A program made the translations under genes and the position numbers. From CAWGYQ01 sp963817395 (GTDB lineage Bacteria; Acidobacteriota; Vicinamibacteria; Vicinamibacterales; CAVPJW01), in assembly GCA_963817395.1 (NCBI GenBank), contig CAWFOC010000012.1:248001-312000 (forward strand): 64,000 nt of DNA, in the 5' to 3' direction. The notes beneath the pieces are model-generated. The model saw only the letters and a list, made by a program, of their open reading frames with translations, was not told where the DNA came from and did no database searches. Positions 16,106 through 25,205 of this stretch are shown piece by piece. How positions within the stretch are numbered: position 1 is the first letter of the stretch; each line of letters begins with the position of its first letter.

Positions 16106-17152
16106 TTAGTCGATCCAGCTGGCGATAAAGACGTTGGTATCGCCGGGGCTTTCCGCGTGACGGTTGGACGCAAAGACGAGCTGGCGTCCATCCGGCGAGA
16201 ACATCGGGAACCCGTCGAACGTGCTGTTGGTCGTCACGCGCTCCAGGCCTGAACCATCGGCTCCGATCAGGTACAGATCGAAGTCGCGGCCACGCGGGTC
16301 GTGCACGTTCGACGCGAAGATGATGCGCCGACCGTCGGGATGCCAGAACGGCGCAAAATTCGCCTTCCCGAGCGCCGTCACGCTGCGCAGATTGGATCCG
16401 TCTCGATTCATCACGAAAATTTCGAGTGACGTGGGTCGCCAGATCGCCTCTTTCATCAGCAACAGGTAATCGTTCAACTCCGAGCCTGGCGCAAGCTCAC
16501 GCCCGCGGAACACGATGCGCTGTCCGTCCGGTGAAAGGAAGGCGCCGCCATCGGGACCTGGTCGGTTCGTCAACCGTCGCACGTCCGACCCGTCGCCATT
16601 CATCGAGTAAATCTCCATATCGCCGTCGCGGATGCTCGTGAAGACGATCCGGCCGTCGGCACCGATGGTGGCTTCGGCATCGTAGCCTGCGCTGACCGTC
16701 AGCCGTTGAACACTGCTGCCATCCTTCCGGGCGCGGAAGACGTCGTATCCCGCATAGATCGGCCAGACATATCCACGATCGAAGCTCGGTCGCGGTGGAC
16801 ACTCGGTCGCCGCCAGGTGAGTCGACGCGTAGACGACGGTCGTCCCGTCCGGCGCGAAGTACCCGCACGTCGTCCTGCCCTCCCCGTTACTCACACGACG
16901 GAGATTCGTCCCGTCCACGTTCATGATGAAGATCTGGTCGCACGGGACGCCCGGTCGCGTGGATTGGAAGATCAGCTCGGTGCCGTCAGGCGAGAAGTAC
17001 GCTTCGGCGTTCTCGCCACCGTTCGTCAGCTGACGCAGATCGGTGAGATGACGCTCCGGTGCCGGCGTCGTGTCCGGCGCCTGTTGAGCCGAAATCGGCA
17101 CGAGTGTGAGAGCCGCCGCCAGTGCCGTCCATGCGAACCGAACAACGCGCAC
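16106..17152 (-). CDS. Exported PD40/TolB-like beta-propeller protein
   Basis: A 348-residue secreted protein with a signal peptide (VVRFAWTALAAALTLVPISAQ). Six WD40-like PD40 blades follow, each with a F-S-P-D-G-type turn: AYFSPDGTELIF, YFAPDGTTVVYAS, IGADGRIVFTS, FLSPDGQRIVF, FWHPDGRRIIFAS and MFSPDGRQLVFAS. Such propellers bind proteins or peptidoglycan-associated partners in the periplasm; no catalytic residues are visible. Start: the GTG at 17152, because AGGAGG lies five bases upstream and the signal peptide follows. The upstream ATG at 17182 lies inside the promoter shared with cca. Confidence 0.8.
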   Translation of the reverse strand: MRVVRFAWTALAAALTLVPISAQQAPDTTPAPERHLTDLRQLTNGGENAEAYFSPDGTELIFQSTRPGVPCDQIFIMNVDGTNLRRVSNGEGRTTCGYFAPDGTTVVYASTHLAATECPPRPSFDRGYVWPIYAGYDVFRARKDGSSVQRLTVSAGYDAEATIGADGRIVFTSIRDGDMEIYSMNGDGSDVRRLTNRPGPDGGAFLSPDGQRIVFRGRELAPGSELNDYLLLMKEAIWRPTSLEIFVMNRDGSNLRSVTALGKANFAPFWHPDGRRIIFASNVHDPRGRDFDLYLIGADGSGLERVTTNSTFDGFPMFSPDGRQLVFASNRHAESPGDTNVFIASWID

Positions 17153-17176
17153 GTTTCCTCCTGAGGTCCGGAAACC

Positions 17177-17183
17177 TATCATA
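17177..17183. promoter_or_regulatory. Overlapping divergent -10 boxes for cca and the PD40 gene
   Basis: TATCAT on the plus strand (17177-17182) lies 8 bases before the cca ATG, and TATGAT on the minus strand (17178-17183) lies 25 bases before the PD40 GTG. The two boxes occupy the same bases, so the promoters should exclude each other. Confidence 0.4.
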
Positions 17184-17190
17184 GGGAACG

Positions 17191-18582
17191 ATGCAATCCT
17201 CTGGCAACGACGACCAGACGCTGACACTCGCGACAGCCATCGCGCGCGCCGTCCGCGACGGCGGCGGGCGCGCCTTCATCGTCGGCGGATGGGTTCGCGA
17301 TCAGCTGCTGGGAAGCGCCTCCAAGGACGTGGACCTGGAAATCTTTGGCATCCCCGTCGAGCGGCTCCCGCGACTGCTCGAACCGTTCGGCGCGGTAGAG
17401 CCCGTGGGCCAGAGCTTTCCCGTGTTCAAGGTGGCTGGCATCGACGTCGCCCTGCCCCGGCGCGAATCGAAGATCGCGCGCGGGCACAAAGGCTTCGTCG
17501 TCGAGGGCGATCCGGACATGTCGATCGAGGAAGCGTCGAGACGCCGCGACTTCACCATCAACGCGATTCTCTTCGATCCGCTCTCGGGTGAGTACCTGGA
17601 TCCGCACGGCGGACAGAGGGATCTCGAGAATCGACGTCTGCGCATGGTCGACCCCCGAACGTTTGCCGACGACAGCCTGCGCGCGCTGCGCGCCGTGCAG
17701 TTCGCGGCGCGATTCACGCTGGATCTCGATCCTGAAACCCGTGCGCTGTGCCGGACGATTCGACTCGACGACCTGCCAGCCGAACGGCTCTGGGGCGAAG
17801 TCGAGAAATGGCTGCTGCTGGCCGATCGGCCGTCACGAGGCTTCGAGGTGGCCCGCGATCTTCAGGTGATCGAACAACTTTTTCCGGAAATGCTGCCGCT
17901 CATCGGGTGCCCGCAGGAACCCGAGTGGCACCCGGAGGGCGACGTCTGGGTACACACGCTGATGGTCGTCGACGGCGCTCGCGAGCGCATCGCTGATCTC
18001 TCACGCGGAGCGCGCGTGGCTATCATGCTCGGTGCGGTGTGTCACGATTTCGGAAAGCCGACCACCACCGCGGTCATCGACGGCCGCATCCGCAGCCCGA
18101 ATCACGAGGAGGCCGGCGTCGCACCTACGGCGGCGGTGCTCGACCGGCTGAACCTGCACACCATCGACGGGCTCGACGTGCGCCGTCACGTGCTCGGCCT
18201 GGTCGCCAATCATCTGAAACCCGGCATGTGGCACAAGGTTCGGGACCAGGTCGGCGACGGGGCGTTTCGACGGCTGTCGCAGAAGGTCGACCTCGAGCTT
18301 CTGGCGCGGCTGGCCAAGGCCGACTGCATGGGCCGCACGGGCGTATTCGACTGTTCGGCGATGGACTGGTTTCTCGAGCGGGCACGCGCCCTGGGGGTGG
18401 AGCATCGGCCTCCTCCTCCCCTTCTGCTCGGCCGACACTTGCTGGAGCTTGGCCTCGCCCCCGGACCGCGCGTCGGGCGCATCCTCAAGCGCGTCTACGA
18501 GCTGCAGCTCGACGGGCAGGTGACCACATTGGAGGCCGCACGGGACGCGGCCCGCACCGCGCTCGCCGACGAGACGAACTAG
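17191..18582 (+). CDS. cca: CCA-adding tRNA nucleotidyltransferase with HD domain
   Basis: A 463-residue enzyme that builds or repairs the 3' CCA end of tRNAs. The nucleotidyltransferase core is clear: VGGWVRDQLLG, the metal-binding DVDLEIFG, RRRDFTINAI, and DPHGGQRDLENRRLRMV with the RNA-binding ADDSLRALRAVQFAARF. A C-terminal HD phosphohydrolase domain has HPEGDVWVHTL and CHDFGKPTTT, as in gammaproteobacterial-type CCA enzymes. The C-terminal third (residues ~240-460) is thus bifunctional. A -10 box lies 8 bases before the ATG. The gene ends 20 bases before the convergent dehydratase stop. Confidence 0.92.
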   Translation: MQSSGNDDQTLTLATAIARAVRDGGGRAFIVGGWVRDQLLGSASKDVDLEIFGIPVERLPRLLEPFGAVEPVGQSFPVFKVAGIDVALPRRESKIARGHKGFVVEGDPDMSIEEASRRRDFTINAILFDPLSGEYLDPHGGQRDLENRRLRMVDPRTFADDSLRALRAVQFAARFTLDLDPETRALCRTIRLDDLPAERLWGEVEKWLLLADRPSRGFEVARDLQVIEQLFPEMLPLIGCPQEPEWHPEGDVWVHTLMVVDGARERIADLSRGARVAIMLGAVCHDFGKPTTTAVIDGRIRSPNHEEAGVAPTAAVLDRLNLHTIDGLDVRRHVLGLVANHLKPGMWHKVRDQVGDGAFRRLSQKVDLELLARLAKADCMGRTGVFDCSAMDWFLERARALGVEHRPPPPLLLGRHLLELGLAPGPRVGRILKRVYELQLDGQVTTLEAARDAARTALADETN

Positions 18583-18602
18583 CTCGAGCCGAGCGAACCT
18601 CC

Positions 18603-19589
18603 TCAGAGCCCGGACAGGATTCGGGCGAACACGTCAGGGGCGACGTTGCCACCGGAGACGATGGTTACTATCGGTCCACCAGCGAGATGGCCGTTCGTGA
18701 GCCGATCGAGGATGGCGGCCACGCCGACCGCGCCGCTCGGCTCCGCCACGAGCCTCGCTTCACGGAAGATCCACCGCACGGCCGCCGCGATTTGATCGTC
18801 CTCGACGGTGATCATCTCGTCGACCAGATCTCGCACGTGATCGAAGGTGAGCTGCGCGGGCGAGACCGGCAGCAGCCCGTCAGCGATGCTCTGCACGTAA
18901 TCGAGCGTGACCGGGTGCCCGGCCTCCAGCGATCGCGTCATCTTCGCGGCCCCGACCGGTTCCACACCGACGATCTGCACTGTCGGCTTGAGTGCCTTGA
19001 CCGCTGCGGCCACGCCGGCGATCAGGCCACCTCCGCCGACGGGGACGTAGATCGCGTCGACGTCCGGTTCCTGTTCGAGAATCTCCAGACCAATCGTTCC
19101 CTGCCCTTCGACGATCCAGGGATGATCGAACGGCGGCACCATCGTGAGGCCGCGCGAGGCGGCTTCCGATTCGGCGCGCCGCTGGCGGTCTTTCGACGTG
19201 GTGCCTTCGAGGATCACCTCGGCGCCCAACCTGCGGGCCCCTTCGAGCTTCACGTCCGACACAGTGGTGGGCATGACCACCACGGCGGGCGCGCCCATCA
19301 GACGCGCCGAATAGGCCAGCGCCAGAGCGTGATTGCCCGACGAGTAGGTAATCACGCCGCGCCGCCGGTCTTCCGGCGGGAGCTGCGCCAGCATGTTGAA
19401 CGCGCCTCGAAGCTTGAACGCGCCAATTGGCTGAAGGTTCTCGCACTTGAGGCGGATACCAGGCGACGCCGGAGGAAGCGCGGCCGAGACATCCACGAGC
19501 GGGGTTCGGGGAACGACGTCGCGCAGACGCGCACCCGCGCGGCGAATGTTTTCGATGCTTACCAGCGGCGAACCGGACTTCGAGATCAT
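18603..19589 (-). CDS. Threonine/serine dehydratase-like PLP enzyme (fold type II)
   Basis: A 328-residue PLP enzyme. Lys in PIGAFKLRGAFN is the Schiff-base lysine, SSGNHALALA binds the substrate carboxylate and VPVGGGGLIAG binds the cofactor phosphate. There is no C-terminal ACT regulatory domain, so it resembles catabolic threonine ammonia-lyase or serine racemase rather than biosynthetic IlvA. The start is the ATG at 19589, which overlaps the preceding gene by the ATGA tetranucleotide; the upstream ATG at 19823 lies in that gene. It is the last gene of a five-gene minus-strand run beginning at 22272. Confidence 0.85.
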   Translation of the reverse strand: MISKSGSPLVSIENIRRAGARLRDVVPRTPLVDVSAALPPASPGIRLKCENLQPIGAFKLRGAFNMLAQLPPEDRRRGVITYSSGNHALALAYSARLMGAPAVVVMPTTVSDVKLEGARRLGAEVILEGTTSKDRQRRAESEAASRGLTMVPPFDHPWIVEGQGTIGLEILEQEPDVDAIYVPVGGGGLIAGVAAAVKALKPTVQIVGVEPVGAAKMTRSLEAGHPVTLDYVQSIADGLLPVSPAQLTFDHVRDLVDEMITVEDDQIAAAVRWIFREARLVAEPSGAVGVAAILDRLTNGHLAGGPIVTIVSGGNVAPDVFARILSGL

Positions 19590-19945
19590 CAGCGGGGCTT
19601 GCTGCCTCGCGTCTTTCCGGGTTTGGCGGGCCCGGCCGCCGAAGGCGTTCCCTCGCCTCGGACGAGCGTCAAGGCGGTCGGAGCCGGTGTGCGCCGGGTC
19701 CGCTTCGCCTCGACCAGCGACTCGCGCATCAGCGTCATCGTCGCCCGTCCGGCGAGAATGTCGGCGACGGTCGCATCGCTCAGTTTCTCCTTGGCGGCCT
19801 CGAGGAGCTTCGTACGCATCCACGCGAGCGTGCCGCGGCTGCTACTCCGCGACGCGGCGTAGTCGATCAACTGGAACTCGGCGGGCGACAGGGGAATGGC
19901 CACGCGTCGGTCGCGTGTGACGGCGGCCGTCTTGCGCTTGGTCAT
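19589..19945 (-). CDS. Small basic protein with a DUF1778/ribbon-helix-helix-like start
   Basis: A 118-residue basic protein. Residues ~10-45 (RVAIPLSPAEFQLIDYAAS) look like a beta strand followed by two helices, as in DUF1778-type ribbon-helix-helix DNA-binding proteins. The C-terminal tail is rich in Pro, Ala, Lys and Arg. No toxin partner of the usual acetyltransferase type is next to it. The ATG at 19945 overlaps the upstream epimerase stop by ATGA, and its own stop overlaps the dehydratase start in the same way, so it is translationally coupled on both sides. Function unknown. Confidence 0.55.
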   Translation of the reverse strand: MTKRKTAAVTRDRRVAIPLSPAEFQLIDYAASRSSSRGTLAWMRTKLLEAAKEKLSDATVADILAGRATMTLMRESLVEAKRTRRTPAPTALTLVRGEGTPSAAGPAKPGKTRGSKPR

Positions 19946-20850
19946 GACCTGCGCCCGGCGTGCCATTCCTCGAGGAGCGCCGGCACGTTGCCGCTGACCG
20001 ACCGCAGGGAGGGCGTCCAGCCCAGAGCACGCGCCCGTTCGCTGCGCACCACCTGATCGAGCGCCATGGCTTCGGCGATGCGTCCGAGCTTGGTGCGCGC
20101 CTCGTTGAGCGGCATGTGCCGAACCTCAGGACGGGTCGGCATGTGCTCCTGGATGGCCTCGACGATCTCGCTCACGCGGTCGTCACTCTCGTCGCTCGCG
20201 TGGTAGATGCCGGAGGAGTCGGGGTTGGTCACAAGCCGCAGGTAGAGGTTGGCAAGATCGCGATCGTAGACCAGCGGCCAGCGGTTCTCGCCGTTGCCGA
20301 TCACACGGATGAGCCCGTTGCTTGCGTCCTTGAACAAGTCACCCACCAGACCCCGCGACGAACCAAAGACGATGCCGGGACGCACGACGATGGTGCGCAG
20401 ACCTCCACCGTGTGCTTCGAGCACCAGCCGCTCGTGCGCCGGCCGCCACGCCACCAATGCCGCGGGATTGATCGTCGCCTGTTCCGTCGCCGGGCGCGGC
20501 GACTGGCCAAGCACCCAGACGCCTGACGTGTAGACGAGCGCGGCACGCTCGGTGCCCCGCGCGATGTCGATCAGTGTCTGAATCGCCCGGCGATCGACGT
20601 CTACCCCGCGCGCCGAGTGCTCGAACGCGGTGAGCACGTATGCGTCGTGATCCCGGGCCGATTGCGCGTAGCTCTCGGGATCGCCGAGATCGGCCGTGAG
20701 CGGGTGTGCGCCGCGCTCCTCGAGCGTCCGCGCACCTTCCGGGGTCCGAACGAGCGCGGTGACTGCGTGCCCGGCCCGCAGGAAGGCGTCCAGAACCGCC
20801 GAGCCGATGTAGCCCGTGGCCCCGGTCAGAAAAATCCGCATCCTTGTCAT
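19942..20850 (-). CDS. NAD(P)-dependent epimerase/dehydratase-like SDR
   Basis: A 302-residue atypical extended short-chain dehydrogenase. The Rossmann motif GATGYIGSAVLDAFLRAGH is at the N terminus, and YTSGVWVLG and VVRPGIVFGSSRG follow. The Tyr-x-x-x-Lys catalytic pair of true sugar epimerases is not evident (the YTSG region has no lysine), so the reaction is uncertain. It may act as an NAD(P)-binding reductase of the YeeZ/YfcH type. It lies 61 bases after the DisA_N-like gene and overlaps the next gene by 4 bases. Confidence 0.75.
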   Translation of the reverse strand: MTRMRIFLTGATGYIGSAVLDAFLRAGHAVTALVRTPEGARTLEERGAHPLTADLGDPESYAQSARDHDAYVLTAFEHSARGVDVDRRAIQTLIDIARGTERAALVYTSGVWVLGQSPRPATEQATINPAALVAWRPAHERLVLEAHGGGLRTIVVRPGIVFGSSRGLVGDLFKDASNGLIRVIGNGENRWPLVYDRDLANLYLRLVTNPDSSGIYHASDESDDRVSEIVEAIQEHMPTRPEVRHMPLNEARTKLGRIAEAMALDQVVRSERARALGWTPSLRSVSGNVPALLEEWHAGRRS

Positions 20851-20911
20851 CTCGGTTCCGAACGGTTCAGCCTCGGCTCCGTTCCTGGCACGGCGCGCGA
20901 CGAAGACGCCG

Positions 20912-21703
20912 CTAGATGTCCCATACCCTCTCCCTGTCGAAGAACGTAATCACGCCGTCCTCGCTGACCTTGAGGACCGGACCGAACCGGCTGGCAGACA
21001 TGGCGGCAGTGGTGCGCGCGCCTTCGACGACCCATTCCTCGTCGAGCGCCGGCGTGTGCCGTAAAATCGCACCGCAGGCGATCAGCGTGCCGCTCGTGTC
21101 CATGACGACGGCGCCGTCGAGCGTCGCCAGGGCCGTCAACACGCTGGGATCGAGCTCGTCGGCCTTGCGCCCGGCCACGAGCGACAGCAACTCGCGACGC
21201 GACACGCTGCTCGGGCTGGACGAGGCGCCGGACCCGAGATCGAGACGGTCGGAGCCGACCACGAGGTGCGGGACGGTCTCCGCGGGGTTGCGCAAGACGA
21301 CGAAGAGCGCGCCTTTTCGCACGTCCGCCAGATCGAGCGCGCACTGAAACAACCGCTGCGCGAGGCGCTGATCGCCCACGGCGTGGACCCACAGATCGTA
21401 TTTCGCCTGCAGATCCAGAAGGTGCCAGTTGGCGGCCCTGAACGTGAAGACCTGCGCCCCTTCGGCGAACACCTTGATCTCGTGCGAAGGGCTGAGCACG
21501 ACACACACGTTCCCCGCCGACAGCGTGGCCCGCGCGTGCGGCAGATAGGCCTGCGCGCAGGGAACGACCGGATCGGCCTCGTGGGCGAGTTCCGATCCCC
21601 ACCGCTCGACATCGACGACATCGAGCAGGGCGCCGTCACGGTTCAACAGAAAGACCGTGTGCAGGCCGTCCGAAAGACGATAGAAGCTCTTCACCATCGT
21701 CAA
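20912..21703 (-). CDS. DisA_N-like (DACNV-type) predicted nucleotide sensor protein
   Basis: A 263-residue protein. The C-terminal third resembles the diadenylate-cyclase fold: ATLDGAVVMDTSGTLIACG (DGA at 196-198) and EGARTTAAMSAS (228-239), followed by VLKVSEDGVITFF. The catalytic RHR motif of DisA/CdaA is replaced by RTT, so cyclase activity is unlikely. This matches the description of DACNV-type non-catalytic sensor domains, which are predicted to bind nucleotides. The N-terminal ~180 residues are unassigned. The start may be the TTG at 21703, overlapping the upstream stop as TTGA, or the ATG at 21697. Confidence 0.6.
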   Translation of the reverse strand: MTMVKSFYRLSDGLHTVFLLNRDGALLDVVDVERWGSELAHEADPVVPCAQAYLPHARATLSAGNVCVVLSPSHEIKVFAEGAQVFTFRAANWHLLDLQAKYDLWVHAVGDQRLAQRLFQCALDLADVRKGALFVVLRNPAETVPHLVVGSDRLDLGSGASSSPSSVSRRELLSLVAGRKADELDPSVLTALATLDGAVVMDTSGTLIACGAILRHTPALDEEWVVEGARTTAAMSASRFGPVLKVSEDGVITFFDRERVWDI

Positions 21704-22272
21704 TGCCTGCGAGTACCGGGACCTCTGGGCCGGCGGCGGTTGGGCTCGCGCACCGGATCGAATTCAGTCGTCAGCATGAGGACGCCGGTCGAGATGGGAC
21801 GGTTCTCGTAGCTCGAAAGCGCCGCTACGCGGAGCACCTCGATGGCCGACGCGATGCGATCGGCCCGGTTCTCGCTGGGCCCGAATCCATACGGCTGGTC
21901 GTCGAGAAACGCCCCAAGATAGCGGTCCTCGATAGCCCCGCGGAACAGCTCGCCCCGCTCCGCGATGAACTGGGGATTGAGCGTCGCCCGGAACCGCTGG
22001 GCCAGAACCCGACCGACGGCCCGAGCGAGCCTGATTTCGTGCGTCGTGAACGGCCGCCGTGCATTGACTCGCAGCACATACCGGACCCCGAACCACCGGA
22101 CGGTCAGCGCGGAAGGGTCCTCTGTGGGCTCGATGGCCAGCCGGCCGTCGGACGAGACCGACGGAATGGGCTCGGTCTCGAGCACCGCCCGATCGAAGAA
22201 CCGCGTCAGCGCCGATCGCAGAAAGCTGTCGTACAGGGAGCTGGCCGCGATCACAGGAGGCAGTGAGGACAT
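21700..22272 (-). CDS. Conserved-type hypothetical protein, first gene of the sensor operon
   Basis: A 190-residue soluble protein that I do not recognise. It contains TVRWFGVRYVLRVNARRPFT, followed by a helix (HEIRLARAVGRVLAQRF) and GAIEDRYLGAFLDDQPYGFG; there are no membrane segments. The alternation of strands and a long helix would fit a GAF-like or other sensor fold, but this is only an impression. The ATG at 22272 is chosen because upstream sequence belongs to the divergent ligase gene. Its stop overlaps the start of the DisA_N-like gene, so the two products are likely made in equal amounts and may work together. Confidence 0.55.
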   Translation of the reverse strand: MSSLPPVIAASSLYDSFLRSALTRFFDRAVLETEPIPSVSSDGRLAIEPTEDPSALTVRWFGVRYVLRVNARRPFTTHEIRLARAVGRVLAQRFRATLNPQFIAERGELFRGAIEDRYLGAFLDDQPYGFGPSENRADRIASAIEVLRVAALSSYENRPISTGVLMLTTEFDPVREPNRRRPRGPGTRRH

Positions 22273-22305
22273 GGGGAGCCGGACCGACGGGTCGAAGGCC
22301 CATAC

Positions 22306-22313
22306 ATCATAAT
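22306..22313. promoter_or_regulatory. Overlapping divergent -10 boxes (TATGAT minus, CATAAT plus)
   Basis: In the 48 bases between divergent genes, CATAAT (22308-22313) lies 7 bases before the ligase ATG, suggesting a leaderless transcript. TATGAT on the minus strand (22306-22311) lies 33 bases before the ATG at 22272. The two boxes overlap. Confidence 0.4.
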
Positions 22314-22320
22314 TCACGGT

Positions 22321-24808
22321 ATGGCCCGCGCCACGCTGCTCGACTTCTTCGATGACATCGCAGGAATCCGTCGCGAATACCTCGTCTACGACGACGGATA
22401 TCGCATCAGACGGTATCGCTACGACGAGGTGGGGTGCGCATCGCGCGCGTTTGCCGCGCGCCTGCAGGCGGCCGGGTTCGAGAAGGGGGACCCGGTCGTC
22501 ATCTGGAGCGAAAACCGGCCCGAATGGATCGTCGCGCTGTGGGGCTGCATTCTCGCCGGGGTGATCGTCGTGCCCATCGACTACCGGGCGTCGGGTGAGT
22601 TTCTGGCCCGGGTCAGGCAGCGAGTCGGCGCGCGCCTGCTGCTGGTCGGCGACGAGGTCCCGCTGCCCGGAGACTCGTTCGGCGTCGACATCTGGAGGCT
22701 CGGCGAGCTCGATTGGGCCGCAACCGCTCGGCCTTCGGCCGTCTCGATCGCGGCAGCGTGACACGCTCGAGATCATCTTCACGTCAGGGGCCACGGCCGA
22801 GCCGAAAGGTGTCGTCATCACGCATCGGAACGTGCTGGCCAACATCGTGCCGGTCGAACGCGAGGTGCTGAAGTATCGCAAGTACGGCCGTCCCTTCTTT
22901 CCGATCCGATTCCTCAACCTGCTGCCGCTCAGCCATCTCTTCGGCCAGGCCATGGCCGCGTTCATTCCCCCGATGTTGCCCGGGGTCGTGATTTTCATGC
23001 GCGGCTACAACCCCCGCGAGATCCAGGCGCAGATTCGCAAGCGGCGCGTATCGGTGCTGGTGTCGGTGCCGAAGATTCTGGACGTGCTGCGTGATCATGC
23101 CGAGCGGGCTCATCCAGAGACTGCACAGGCGCAGGCGGGACGGATCTCCATCGCTCAGCGATGGTGGCGGTATCGGGCAGTACATCGGGCGTTCGGGCTC
23201 AAGTTCTGGAGCTTCGTCGTCGGGGCGGCGCCCCTCGAGCGCGGGCTGGAGGAGTTCTGGTCGCGCCTCGGCTTTCTCGTGGTACAGGGCTACGGCCTCA
23301 CAGAAACCGCGCCGATCGTCAGCCTCAACCATCCGTTCCATACCGGCAAAGGCTCGGTTGGCAAGGCCATCGCGGGTGTCGAGATCAGGATTGCGCCAGA
23401 CGGGGAGATTCTGGTCCGGGGCGAGAACGTGACGACGGGTTACTTCGAGGCGCGTGAGGAGACCGCCGCGGCGTTCGAGGACGGGTGGTTTCGTACGGGC
23501 GACATCGGCGAGCTCGACGGCTCCGGGCGGCTCTTCATCAAGGGCCGAAAGAAGGAGATGATCGTCACGCCGGAAGGGTTGAACGTTTTTCCTGAAGACA
23601 TCGAACGGGTGCTCACGGCTCTGCCAGGCGTCCGCGATGCCGCGGTGGTGGGCATGGCTTCGAACGGCGAAGAGCGGCCTCACGCGGTCGTTGTGCTCGA
23701 TTCCTCGCTCGATCAACACGAGGTTCTGCGGCAGGCCAACAAGGACCTCGAGGAGCATCAGCGGTTGCGTGGCGTATCGGTGTGGCCGCTGGCGGAGCTG
23801 CCGCGCACCGAAGGCACGCAGAAGCTCAAGCGCGGAGAAATTCGCCGCTGGGTGGAGTCGGGTGGCCGCGCCACGGTCACGCCAGCCTCGGGCCGCTCGA
23901 TCGACGCCATTCTTGCGAAGTACGCCGGCGGGCGCAGTCTGGACCCCGACACGACGATCGACGAGCTCGGATTGTCATCGCTCGAGCGCGTGGAGCTGAT
24001 GGTGGAGCTGGAAGACACGTTTCAGACGACGATCGACGAGGCCCGCTTTGCGACGGTCGCCGACGTGAAAGCGCTTCAGTCTCTCGTCGCGGAACCTGCT
24101 GCGGGCGAGGACGTGCCCGAATCGCTCCAGTTCCCCTCGTGGAATCGCCGGCTGGTTGTGCGCGCGATTCGCCGCCTGAGCCTGGCCACCTGGATTCTTC
24201 CTCTCGCGCGGATTTTCGCGTGGATTACGGTGCGCGGCCACGAGCATCTTCTCAGGCTCGACGGCCCGGTGATCTTGGCCGCCAATCATCAGAGCCATTT
24301 CGATACCCCGGTAATACTCGCCGCCCTGCCGACGCCAATCCGTTACCGCGTGGCACCAGCGATGGCGAAGGAATTCTTCAAGGCGCACTTTTTTCCGGAA
24401 GGGCACCGTCCCTTCGAAAGGCTCACCAACGGTCTCAACTACTATCTCTCCACCTTCTTCTTCAACGCGTTCCCGCTGCCTCAACGAGAGGCCGGTGCCC
24501 GCCAGACGCTGCGCTATGTGGGTGAGCTCCTCAGCGAGGGCACGTCTGTGCTGCTGTTTCCAGAGGGTCGGCGCGCCGAGGGCGGCGAGATCGGGCCGTT
24601 CCGCCCCGGCATCGGCATGATGGCGTCGCGTCTTCAGGCGCCGGTCGTGCCCGTTCGGCTGGAGGGCGTCGATCGCGTGCTGCACCCGAACTGGCGCATG
24701 GCGCGGCCCGGACGCGTCACGGTCACATTCGGCGCGCCGCTGAAACTCGAAGGCGACGACTACGCGGCGCTCGCTCGCCAGGTCGAGGAGGCAGTGAAAT
24801 CGCTCTAG
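22321..24808 (+). CDS. Acyl-ligase / acyl-carrier / PlsC acyltransferase fusion, frame broken once
   Basis: One polypeptide of about 828 residues with three parts. First, an AMP-forming acyl-ligase with phosphate loop TSGATAEPKGVVITHRN, QGYGLTETAPIVSLN and DGWFRTGDIGELDGSG. Then an acyl-carrier domain whose serine is in LGLSSLERVELM. Last, a PlsC-type acyltransferase with NHQSHFDTP and LLFPEGRR. The first frame stops at 22761 after AVSIAAA; the frame one base later begins DTLEIIFTSG, so one base near 22755-22762 is extra. The order recalls Aas-type acyl-ACP synthetase/acyltransferase, but with an internal carrier. It probably activates a fatty acid, loads it on its own carrier and transfers it to a lysolipid. 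Confidence 0.85.
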
Positions 24809-24896
24809 CGATGGACCGCACGCGTTCCGGGTCCCCTAAATTGCCTGGGTCGAGGGGGTGTGTCAGAATACGAGCGAGCAGAAAGGACAGGACTGT

Positions 24897-25115
24897 TTGA
24901 GCAAGGACGATCTGATCGACATCCAGGGAACCGTCGTTGCCGTACACAGCGGCGGCCTTTATCGCGTGCAATCCGACGCCGGTCACGAGGTGCTGGCGCA
25001 GTTGAGCGGCCGGATGCGCCGCTTCCGGATCAAGGTGGTACCAGGCGATCGCGTGACCGTTGGCGTCTCGCCCTACGACCCGGTTCGCGGCATCATTACC
25101 TTCCGCGCCCGATAG
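24897..25115 (+). CDS. infA: Translation initiation factor IF-1
   Basis: A 72-residue OB-fold protein, the exact usual length of IF-1. It binds the ribosomal A site with IF-2 and IF-3. The sequence runs LSKDDLIDIQGTVVAVHSGG, VLAQLSGRMRRFRIKVVPGD and VTVGVSPYDPVRGIITFR. The start must be the TTG at 24897, since family members begin with M-S-K-(E/D)-D and no ATG or GTG fits. AAAGGA lies about 10 bases upstream. The gene stands alone, not in a ribosomal-protein operon. Confidence 0.93.
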   Translation: MSKDDLIDIQGTVVAVHSGGLYRVQSDAGHEVLAQLSGRMRRFRIKVVPGDRVTVGVSPYDPVRGIITFRAR

Positions 25116-25193
25116 CACGGCCCGCCGAGCGGTTCAGTCGGGCAGGACCTCTCCGGTTCCCCAGCCCAGACAGCGAATCGGCCGGCATTCACA

Positions 25194-25199
25194 TAGAAT
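25194..25199 (+). promoter_or_regulatory. -10 box before the small Cys-rich gene
   Basis: TAGAAT ends six bases before the GTG at 25206, which would make the message leaderless. No -35 match is seen. Confidence 0.35.
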
Positions 25200-25205
25200 A
25201 GATTC

